A stretch of 21,323 bases of DNA from Nostoc sp. GT001. Lineage in GTDB: Bacteria; Cyanobacteriota; Cyanobacteriia; Cyanobacteriales; Nostocaceae. Positions 15,825 to 21,323 of the stretch are shown one piece after another. Both the position numbers and the translations under genes were made by a program. Position 1 is the stretch's first letter; each line of letters starts with the position of its first letter. The notes below the pieces were generated by a model. The model was given only the letters and a program-made list of their open reading frames with translations. It was not told the DNA's origin and ran no database searches. Location: assembly GCF_030382115.1 (NCBI RefSeq), contig NZ_JAUDRJ010000003.1:6427207-6448529 (forward strand). Direction: 5' to 3'.

Positions 15825-16352
15825 ATGGCAACAGAGCGTAAAAGTAGAACAAAGCGTGCCAAAAAAGAAGAAACCACTTGGCAAGAGCGGGTTATCCAAA
15901 TCCGCCGCGTAAGTAAAGTGGTCAAAGGTGGTAAAAAACTCAGCTTCCGAGCGATTGTTGTCGTTGGTAACGAACGCGGTCAGGTTGGAGTTGGAGTAGG
16001 CAAAGCTTCAGATGTAATAGGTGCCGTCAAAAAAGGCGTAGCCGACGGCAAAAAACACCTCATTGATATCCCAATCACCAAATCCAACTCCATCCCCCAT
16101 CCCATTGATGGTGTCGGTGGTGGTGCAAAAGTGATTATGCGTCCAGCCGCACCTGGTACTGGGGTAATTGCGGGTGGTGCTGTGCGAACTGTGTTGGAAT
16201 TAGCAGGAGTTCGTAACGTTTTAGCCAAGCAACTAGGCTCCAACAATCCGCTCAATAATGCTAGAGCCGCAGTTAATGCCTTATCTACACTGCGTACCCT
16301 TGCTGAAGTCGCCGAAGATCGCGGTATTCCTATTCAAAATCTCTACATCTAA
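15825..16352 (+). CDS. rpsE: 30S ribosomal protein S5
   Basis: Predicted 175-residue S5, which lines the mRNA entry channel and affects decoding fidelity. It has a basic N-terminal lead, the RNA-binding [40 protein letters not shown], and the conserved [20 protein letters not shown] plus [19 protein letters not shown]. Length is normal for cyanobacteria. rpmD (L30), next in many bacteria, is absent; rplO comes next after a repeat block. There is no Shine-Dalgarno sequence. Confidence 0.98.
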   Translation: MATERKSRTKRAKKEETTWQERVIQIRRVSKVVKGGKKLSFRAIVVVGNERGQVGVGVGKASDVIGAVKKGVADGKKHLIDIPITKSNSIPHPIDGVGGGAKVIMRPAAPGTGVIAGGAVRTVLELAGVRNVLAKQLGSNNPLNNARAAVNALSTLRTLAEVAEDRGIPIQNLYI

Positions 16353-16455
16353 TTTAGTCATTAGTCATTGGTCATGAGTCATTAGTGAATAACAAAGGAC
16401 AAATGACAAATGACAAACGACAAATGACAAACGACAAATGAGAACTTGATAAATT
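16353..16455. repeat. Inverted heptamer repeats between rpsE and rplO
   Basis: TCATTAG/TCATTGG/TCATGAG units (about 16358-16385) are followed by ACAAATG/ACAAACG units (about 16399-16440). This is the longest CAAATGA-type run in the window. The rplO ATG follows GAACTTGATAAATT, without a Shine-Dalgarno sequence. Confidence 0.9.
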
Positions 16456-16899
16456 ATGAGACTCCATGATGTTAAGCCGCAAAAAGGCTCAAAAAAACGC
16501 AAGCGCCGTGTAGCTAGAGGTATTTCTGCCGGACAAGGCGCTAGTGCTGGTTTAGGTATGCGGGGTCAAAAATCTCGTTCTGGTAGTGGTACCCGACCAG
16601 GTTTTGAAGGTGGTCAACAGCCATTGTACCGCCGCTTACCTAAGCTGAAGGGCTTTCCGATTATTAATCAGAGGATTTACACTACGATTAATGTAGAGAA
16701 GCTAGCCTCCCTTCCCGCGAATACGGAAGTAACTTTGACCTCATTGAAAGCCGCAGGTATCCTGACTGCTGTCAAGGGGCCACTGAAAGTTCTAGGTAAC
16801 GGGGAATTGAGCATCCCGCTCAAGGTACAAGCGGCAGCTTTCACAGGTTCAGCGCGTAGCAAAATTGAGGCAGCTGGTGGTAGTTGTGAAGTCTTATGA
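16456..16899 (+). CDS. rplO: 50S ribosomal protein L15
   Basis: Predicted 147-residue L15, a late-assembly 50S protein. Recognised by [40 protein letters not shown] with [40 protein letters not shown], and a C-terminal [20 protein letters not shown]. In the usual spc order it is followed by secY, as here, after 74 bases that can form alternative hairpins. Confidence 0.97.
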   Translation: MRLHDVKPQKGSKKRKRRVARGISAGQGASAGLGMRGQKSRSGSGTRPGFEGGQQPLYRRLPKLKGFPIINQRIYTTINVEKLASLPANTEVTLTSLKAAGILTAVKGPLKVLGNGELSIPLKVQAAAFTGSARSKIEAAGGSCEVL

Positions 16900-16956
16900 G
16901 TGAGCCGGAACAGCGCACTTAAATGCAAGCCAACTCGCTGCCAGTGCTTGGTTCAC
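16900..16956 (+). promoter_or_regulatory. Alternative hairpins before secY
   Basis: Within the rplO-secY spacer GTGAGCC (16900-16906) can pair with GGTTCAC (16950-16956), and inside it GCACT (16915-16919) with AGTGC (16943-16947) or CAAGC (16926-16930) with GCTTG (16946-16950). The last two exclude each other. AAAGG for secY (16960-16964) follows at once. The arrangement could tune secY translation, but this is inferred only from base pairing. Confidence 0.35.
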
Positions 16957-16973
16957 TATAAAGGTAGCACTCT

Positions 16974-18284
16974 ATGATCAGTCGAGATAAAGCCCCAACG
17001 GCTCAAGAAACTTTTATGCAGATGGCGCAGGCAGCCGGGCTAAGAGGTAGGCTGCTTGTCACCGTCGGTATCTTAATTTTGGTTCGCCTGGGTATTTTCT
17101 TACCCGTTCCAGGGATTGATAGACCAAGATTTGCCGAAGCCATATCGGGCAGTAATTCCATATTTGGCTTACTGGATATATTTTCCGGGCGAGGACTTTC
17201 GACTTTGGGAGTCTTTGCTTTAGGAATTTTGCCCTTCATTAATGCGTCTATTATCATCCAATTGCTCACGGCGGCCATTCCATCTTTAGAAAATTTACAG
17301 AAAAATGAAGGGGAAGCTGGTCGGCGAAAAATATCGCAAATTACCCGATATGTAACTGTAGTTTGGGCAATTCTTCAAAGTACAGCTTTTTCGGCATTAT
17401 TCCTCCAGCAATTTGCCTTAAACCCAGGTCCCATATTTGTCGCTGAAACTGCGATCGCTCTGACTGCTGGTTCAATGTTCGTTATGTGGGCATCAGAACT
17501 AATTACAGAACGGGGTATTGGAAACGGTGCATCCTTGTTGATTTTTGTCAATATTGTTGCATCATTACCAAAAGCTTTGGGTGACACCATCGACTTGGTG
17601 CAAGTCGGCGGTCGGGAAACAGTAGGTCGGGTGATCGTGCTGATCTTAGTTTTCCTAGCAACAATTGTTGGTATTGTGATTGTTCAAGAAGGAATGCGCC
17701 GCATCCCAATTATTTCGGCTCGTCGCCAAGTAGGTCGGAGAGTTTTGGCAGAGCAACGTAGCTATCTCCCTCTGCGGCTAAATCAAGGCGGCGTAATGCC
17801 AATTATTTTTGCTGCTGCCATCCTCAGCTTGCCACTGCTGATCGCCAATTTTACTAAAAATGCCGAATTGGCGAATATAGTTAACACTTATTTGAGTCCA
17901 GGCGGTTCTAGCTCCTGGGTCTATGCCTTGGTCTACATGGTTTCCATAGTTTTCTTCAGCTACTTCTATTCTTCGTTGATTCTCAACCCAGTAGACGTGG
18001 CGCAGAACTTGAAAAAAATGGGTTCTAGTATTCCTGGAATTCGTCCCGGCAAGGCAACTAGCGAGTATATCGAACGCGTTTCCAACCGACTCACTTTTTT
18101 GGGTGCGATCTTTTTGGGCTTTGTTGCGATTATCCCCACAGCCGTGGAAAGTGCTTTGAATGTGAAAACTTTCCAGGGGATAGGTGCTACCTCTTTGTTA
18201 ATTTTAGTTGGTGTGGCAATTGAGACAGCCAAACAAGTCCAAACTTATGTCATATCTCAGCGCTATGAAGGAATGGTGAAATAA
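16974..18284 (+). CDS. secY: Protein translocase subunit SecY
   Basis: Predicted 436-residue SecY, the channel of the Sec translocon. In cyanobacteria it serves both plasma and thylakoid membranes, together with SecE, SecG and SecA. About ten hydrophobic helices are visible, beginning at [20 protein letters not shown]. Typical stretches are [95 protein letters not shown], and [20 protein letters not shown] with [20 protein letters not shown]. The C-terminus [12 protein letters not shown] is the SecA/ribosome-contact tail. ATG with AAAGG nine bases upstream. It ends 2 bases before adk. Confidence 0.98.
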   Translation: MISRDKAPTAQETFMQMAQAAGLRGRLLVTVGILILVRLGIFLPVPGIDRPRFAEAISGSNSIFGLLDIFSGRGLSTLGVFALGILPFINASIIIQLLTAAIPSLENLQKNEGEAGRRKISQITRYVTVVWAILQSTAFSALFLQQFALNPGPIFVAETAIALTAGSMFVMWASELITERGIGNGASLLIFVNIVASLPKALGDTIDLVQVGGRETVGRVIVLILVFLATIVGIVIVQEGMRRIPIISARRQVGRRVLAEQRSYLPLRLNQGGVMPIIFAAAILSLPLLIANFTKNAELANIVNTYLSPGGSSSWVYALVYMVSIVFFSYFYSSLILNPVDVAQNLKKMGSSIPGIRPGKATSEYIERVSNRLTFLGAIFLGFVAIIPTAVESALNVKTFQGIGATSLLILVGVAIETAKQVQTYVISQRYEGMVK

Positions 18285-18286
18285 TA

Positions 18287-18841
18287 GTGACGCGATTAAT
18301 CTTCTTGGGGCCACCTGGAGCGGGTAAAGGAACACAAGCTCAAACTTTGGCTGAACACTTGAATATTCCCCATATTTCTACGGGTGAAATATTAAGACAA
18401 GCTATGAAAGAGCAGACTCCTTTAGGAATCAAAGCTCAAAGTTATGTTGATAGCGGCGAGTTAGTACCCGACCAGCTAGTGCAGGACTTGGTACAGGAGC
18501 GCCTCGATCAACCAGATGCCAAAAATGGTTGGATTCTGGATGGATTTCCCCGGAAAGTGACCCAAGCAGCTTTTTTGGAGAAGTTACTGGAAGCAATACA
18601 TCAAGGTGGCGAAAGGGTAGTCAATTTAGATGCACCAGATGAAATTGTAATTGCACGTTTGCTAGCTAGAGGACGAAAAGATGATACTGAAGAGGTAATT
18701 CGTCGTCGTTTAGAAGTGTATCGTGCTGAAACTGCACCTTTAATTGATTATTACGGCGATCGCAAAAAACTCCTAACAGTCAATGGCAATCAGTCCCAAG
18801 AAGATGTCACTGGTGAACTACAAAAGGTAATCGCTTCGTGA
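18287..18841 (+). CDS. adk: Adenylate kinase, short-lid form
   Basis: Predicted 184-residue adenylate kinase, interconverting ATP + AMP and 2 ADP in the cytoplasm. The P-loop [10 protein letters not shown] lies at residues 8-17; the AMP-binding region has [12 protein letters not shown] and [11 protein letters not shown]; the lid has [20 protein letters not shown], and [12 protein letters not shown] follows. The lid is short and has no zinc-type cysteines, the form common in cyanobacteria, against about 214 residues in E. coli. The GTG start lies 2 bases after secY, with AAGGA 14 bases upstream inside secY, suggesting coupling. Confidence 0.97.
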   Translation: MTRLIFLGPPGAGKGTQAQTLAEHLNIPHISTGEILRQAMKEQTPLGIKAQSYVDSGELVPDQLVQDLVQERLDQPDAKNGWILDGFPRKVTQAAFLEKLLEAIHQGGERVVNLDAPDEIVIARLLARGRKDDTEEVIRRRLEVYRAETAPLIDYYGDRKKLLTVNGNQSQEDVTGELQKVIAS

Positions 18842-18847
18842 AAAGAA

Positions 18848-18880
18848 GGGGAATAGAGAGTACATAATTCCCTACTCCCC
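18848..18880 (+). promoter_or_regulatory. Hairpin in the adk-infA junction
   Basis: GGGGAATAG (18848-18856) pairs with CTACTCCCC (18872-18880) with one mismatch; an overlapping alternative is GGAAT/ATTCC. No T-run follows. It may be a processing or attenuation site. The rest of the 175-base junction is AT-rich, but I see no convincing promoter there. Confidence 0.35.
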
Positions 18881-19016
18881 AACCACACTCCCAAGAAAAA
18901 GATCAATTTTAGCTAAGATATATTAATAAACTGTTGATATATTTCTTAAAATGTGTTTCTTTGCAGATGAAGCGCTGCAACTGAACACCGAATTGTTGAG
19001 TTGAGGAAAAAACAAA

Positions 19017-19241
19017 TTGTCTAAGCAAGATTTGATTGAAATGGAAGGCACGGTTACAGAGTCATTGCCCAATGCGATGTTTCGCGTTGACTTGGACAAT
19101 GGTTTTAACGTGCTAGCACACATTTCCGGCAAGATTCGCCGAAATTATATCAAGATTTTGCCCGGCGATCGCGTCAAGGTGGAGTTAACACCCTACGACT
19201 TGACCAAAGGCAGAATTACTTATCGACTACGAAAGAAGTAA
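19017..19241 (+). CDS. infA: Translation initiation factor IF-1
   Basis: Predicted 74-residue IF-1, an OB-fold factor that blocks the 30S A site during initiation. The whole protein fits the family: [60 protein letters not shown] and [13 protein letters not shown]. The start is TTG at 19017-19019, chosen because it gives the standard (M)SKQDLIE N-terminus and has GAGG at 19003-19006 ten bases upstream; the next in-frame ATG would remove conserved residues. A rare start codon on an initiation factor gene may matter for control. It is separated from adk by 175 bases and from rpmJ by 118 bases. Confidence 0.96.
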
Positions 19242-19300
19242 GTGTATGTAGAGAATTTTACCATAAAACCATTTTTTTGACTGTTTACTAGTCATTTAAC

Positions 19301-19329
19301 TGGATTAATTTTCCTATAAATGCTATAAT
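19301..19329 (+). promoter_or_regulatory. Strong internal promoter before rpmJ
   Basis: TGGATT (19301-19306), a 17-base spacer, then TATAAT (19324-19329) preceded by TG one base away (TGCTATAAT), so a perfect -10 with an extended -10 element. The start would fall near 19336, about 24 bases before rpmJ. This is the best sigma-70-type promoter in the window and could drive rpmJ-rpsM-rpsK-rpoA independently of the upstream cluster. Confidence 0.65.
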
Positions 19330-19359
19330 TTTATATTTGGAGTCAAAAAATAAAAGGCC

Positions 19360-19473
19360 ATGAAAGTTAGAGCCTCAGTCAAGAAAATTTGTGAAAAGTG
19401 TAACGTGATCAAACGTCGTGGTCGCGTTATGGTGATCTGCGTGAACCCGAAACACAAGCAACGTCAAGGATAA
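19360..19473 (+). CDS. rpmJ: 50S ribosomal protein L36
   Basis: A 37-residue L36, the smallest 50S protein, binding 23S rRNA with a zinc ribbon. The reading is [20 protein letters not shown] then [17 protein letters not shown], with zinc ligands Cys11, Cys14, Cys27 and His32 (C-x2-C-x12-C-x4-H), the zinc-binding form. AAAAGG lies immediately upstream but only two bases from the ATG; GGAG at 19339-19342 is 17 bases away, so the ribosome-binding site is atypical. It lies between infA and rpsM, the usual bacterial order. Confidence 0.97.
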   Translation: MKVRASVKKICEKCNVIKRRGRVMVICVNPKHKQRQG

Positions 19474-19516
19474 AACTCTTACCAACAGAGTGAGTTGTAA
19501 CACGCACATCATCATT

Positions 19517-19547
19517 AAAACGAAAAGACGCGATTAGTCACGTTTTT
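19517..19547 (+). promoter_or_regulatory. Terminator-like hairpin between rpmJ and rpsM
   Basis: AAAACG (19517-19522) pairs with CGTTTT (19541-19546), with an inner GAC/GTC pair (19527-19529 and 19537-19539) and five T at the 3' side. The stem is weak and interrupted, so it could only reduce read-through into rpsM. A smaller hairpin, ACTCT/AGAGT, lies at 19475-19491. Confidence 0.3.
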
Positions 19548-19588
19548 CCAACCAACAGTAATTGCGAGAACAATAGGGAGAGTTCATT

Positions 19589-19969
19589 GTGGCACGTATT
19601 GCCGGAGTAGACCTTCCACGCGATAAGCGCGTCGAGATCGGTCTAACTTACATCTACGGAATTGGTTTATCACGCTCTCAAGAAATTATAGCGGCTACTG
19701 GTGTGAACCCAGACACCCGCGTTAAAGACTTAAGTGATGCCGATGTGACAGCCCTACGAGGGGAAATAGAAACCAACTATCAAGTAGAAGGCGACTTGCG
19801 GCGCTTGGAGTCTTTGAACATCAAGCGCTTAGTTGACATTGGTACCTACAGAGGTCGTCGTCATCGCATGGGCTTACCAGTCAGAGGCCAAAGAACTCGC
19901 ACCAATGCCAGAACCCGTCGAGGCAGAAGGCAGACAGTGGCTGGGAAGAAGAAGGCTCCAGGGAAATAA
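19589..19969 (+). CDS. rpsM: 30S ribosomal protein S13
   Basis: Predicted 126-residue S13 of the 30S head, contacting P-site tRNA and 50S bridges B1a/b. It reads [52 protein letters not shown] and the basic signature [20 protein letters not shown] with [20 protein letters not shown] start with AGGGAGAG at about 19575-19582, seven bases upstream. It is followed 54 bases later by rpsK, after a short hairpin. Confidence 0.98.
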   Translation: MARIAGVDLPRDKRVEIGLTYIYGIGLSRSQEIIAATGVNPDTRVKDLSDADVTALRGEIETNYQVEGDLRRLESLNIKRLVDIGTYRGRRHRMGLPVRGQRTRTNARTRRGRRQTVAGKKKAPGK

Positions 19970-19979
19970 TTTTGCAACG

Positions 19980-20001
19980 CTTGCTAATCCGAGCAAGTTT
20001 T
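19980..20001 (+). promoter_or_regulatory. Small hairpin with T-run between rpsM and rpsK
   Basis: CTTGCT (19980-19985) pairs with AGCAAG (19992-19997) around a 6-base loop, followed by TTTT. It looks like a weak attenuator or an RNA end point. Full termination is unlikely because rpsK and rpoA lie downstream with no other promoter that I could see. Confidence 0.35.
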
Positions 20002-20023
20002 ACCTTAAATCAACTAAACAAGT

Positions 20024-20419
20024 ATGGCGAGACAACCAACTAAAAAATCCGGGAGCAAGAAGCAGAAACGGAATGTACCCAGTGGAATGGCCTACATCCA
20101 GTCTACTTTCAACAATAGCATTGTCACCATTACCGATCAAAATGGAGATGTCATCTCCTGGGCTAGTGCTGGTTCTAGCGGTTTTAAGGGAGCAAAAAAG
20201 GGAACTCCCTTTGCAGCGCAAACCGCTGCTGAAAGTGCAGCCCGTCGCGCTATCGATCAAGGAATGCGCCAAATTGAGGTAATGGTCAGTGGGCCAGGAG
20301 CAGGTAGAGAAACCGCTATCCGGGCACTTCAAGGAGCAGGACTGGAAATTACCCTGATTCGGGATATTACCCCGATTCCTCACAATGGTTGTCGTCCGCC
20401 CAAGCGCCGTCGAGTTTAA
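20024..20419 (+). CDS. rpsK: 30S ribosomal protein S11
   Basis: Predicted 131-residue S11 of the 30S platform, near the mRNA exit. The family pattern is clear: [80 protein letters not shown] and the C-terminal [17 protein letters not shown]. The ATG follows AAATCAACTAAACAAGT, without a Shine-Dalgarno sequence, so initiation must use other features. rpoA comes next after a long spacer. Confidence 0.98.
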
Positions 20420-20811
20420 ACACCAAGACTTGGGCAGTGAGGACGAAAAGTTACAGCCAGCAATGACCGCTTGAGCGTCTAACGTGCAAACTGTTATTGA
20501 GTCAAAGCTTGGGCAACCAGAAGCGCGTCAGATTTTCCCGCCGGGAAAGCTGTTAAACTTCCGGCTACCAAAAATATTATTAATCAATTTTGGATTTTAG
20601 ATTTGCGATTTTAGATTGAACCCGATTATAAGGGTGCTGGGCTCGTGGATTTTAAGTTGATGATTTAAGATTTGTTGCGCCAATCAGAGGCGGAGCATGA
20701 ACCAAAGAAGCACAATCCAAAATCCAAAGTCCAAAATCGAAAATTGGCAATCAATTCTGGAGGCAATTGATTTGTCTGCTAGCAGCACCTTAGAAAAAGG
20801 GAGGCTCATCC
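20420..20811. other. Long structured spacer and leader before rpoA
   Basis: This 392-base space has no gene. It contains the hairpin TTTCCC-gcc-GGGAAA (20534-20548) and a long-range inverted repeat. CTTGGGCA occurs twice (at about 20429 and 20508). The end carries AAGGGAGG (20797-20804), an excellent ribosome-binding site for rpoA. Such a large gap between rpsK and rpoA is longer than the other junctions of this cluster. Confidence 0.5.
20585..20746. repeat. Long inverted repeat of GGATTTT heptamers
   Basis: Bases 20585-20618 (CAATTTT-GGATTTT-AGATTTG-CGATTTT-AGATTG) and the reverse complement of 20713-20746 match at about 28 of 34 positions in the same heptamer register. The arms enclose about 94 bases. 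The transcript could form a long stem in the rpoA leader. Confidence 0.8.
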
Positions 20812-21323
20812 GTGGCGCAGTTTCAAATTGAATGTGTAGAGTCGAATACCGAAGAAAGTCGGAACCATTACAGTAAATTTGTATTGGAACCTCTAGAACG
20901 CGGTCAAGGAACAACTGTTGGCAACGCACTGCGGCGGGTTTTACTGTCTAATTTAGAAGGTACAGCAGTTACAGCAGTGCGGATTGCGGGCGTTTCACAC
21001 GAGTTTGCTACAGTTCCGGGCGTGCGGGAAGATGTGCTGGAAATCCTCATGAGAATGAAGGAAGTTATCCTCAAAAACTATTCTTCGCAGCCTCAGATTG
21101 GGAGATTACTCGTTACCGGTCCAACAACAATCACTGCGGCGCATTTTGATTTGCCCAGTGAAGTAGAAGTCATCGATCCGACCCAGTATGTAGCCACCAT
21201 CGCTGAGGGTGGAAAGCTAGAAATGGAATTTCGGATCGAGAAAGGCAAAGGCTATCGCACTGTAGAGCGAGGACGTGAGGAAGCCACATCGTTGGATTTT
21301 CTGCAAATCGACTCAATATTTAT
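20812..21323 (+). CDS. rpoA: DNA-directed RNA polymerase alpha subunit, 5' part
   Basis: The first 170 codons of RpoA, open to the window edge; the usual length in cyanobacteria is about 315 residues, so roughly half is missing. Visible is the alpha N-terminal dimerisation domain: AQFQIECVESNTEESRNHYS, KFVLEPLERGQGTTVGNALR with RVLLSNLEGTAVTAVRIAGV, HEFATVPGVREDVLEILMRM, and the domain-2 stretch RLLVTGPTTITAAHFDLPSE. GNALRRVLLS is the conserved assembly motif. GTG start with AAGGGAGG at 20797-20804, seven bases upstream. The C-terminal promoter-contact domain is outside the window, so integrity of the gene cannot be judged. Confidence 0.96.
   Translation, partial: MAQFQIECVESNTEESRNHYSKFVLEPLERGQGTTVGNALRRVLLSNLEGTAVTAVRIAGVSHEFATVPGVREDVLEILMRMKEVILKNYSSQPQIGRLLVTGPTTITAAHFDLPSEVEVIDPTQYVATIAEGGKLEMEFRIEKGKGYRTVERGREEATSLDFLQIDSIF

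Overview
The window comes from the chromosome of a filamentous, Nostoc/Anabaena-type cyanobacterium. Four things support this. There is a CpcS/CpeS-family phycobiliprotein lyase and the NdhN subunit of the photosynthetic NDH-1 complex. The octamer GCGATCGC (HIP1) recurs through the window, for example at 300-307 and 11791-11798. Seven-base tandem repeats of the types CCCCAGT, TCATTAG/CAAATGA and GTTATGA/TCATAAC occur in many intergenic spaces. The large ribosomal protein cluster has cyanobacterial gene content: no rpsJ before rplC, no rpsN after rplE and no rpmD after rpsE.

Layout. (1) 1-635: the lyase gene on the minus strand with a likely terminator. (2) 636-1214: a gene-poor divergent spacer whose left edge holds a possible 3' gene remnant or tiny leader ORF, followed by AT-rich DNA. 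(3) 1215-6073: a two-gene plus-strand efflux operon, a lipoprotein-type HlyD/RND adaptor and an RND pump, ending in a hairpin. (4) 6183-6659: ndhN on the minus strand, convergent with the pump. (5) 6660-7573: a 914-base space without a credible gene, with heptamer repeats, a good sigma-70-type promoter (TGGACA-17-TATATT) and about 600 bases dense in hairpins leading to rplC. (6) 7574-21323: the S10-spc-alpha superoperon, all on the plus strand: rplC, rplD, rplW, rplB, rpsS, rplV, rpsC, rplP, rpmC, rpsQ, rplN, rplX, rplE, rpsH, rplF, rplR, rpsE, rplO, secY, adk, infA, rpmJ, rpsM, rpsK and the 5' part of rpoA, cut by the window edge.

The superoperon supplies 50S and 30S proteins, the SecY translocon channel, adenylate kinase, initiation factor 1 and the RNA polymerase alpha subunit, so translation, secretion, adenylate balance and transcription are made from one linked set. 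A second strong promoter (TGGATT-17-TATAAT with an upstream TG) sits just before rpmJ, so rpmJ-rpsM-rpsK-rpoA can be transcribed separately.

I found no defence system, mobile element, CRISPR array or tRNA. The unusual content is regulatory or repeat-like: the long structured rplC leader; heptamer repeat blocks with inverted halves in nine of the ribosomal gene junctions, several followed by genes with no Shine-Dalgarno sequence; the same heptamer class read as protein inside the RND pump; and a large inverted repeat in the rpoA leader. All assignments come from reading the sequence; no database search was possible.
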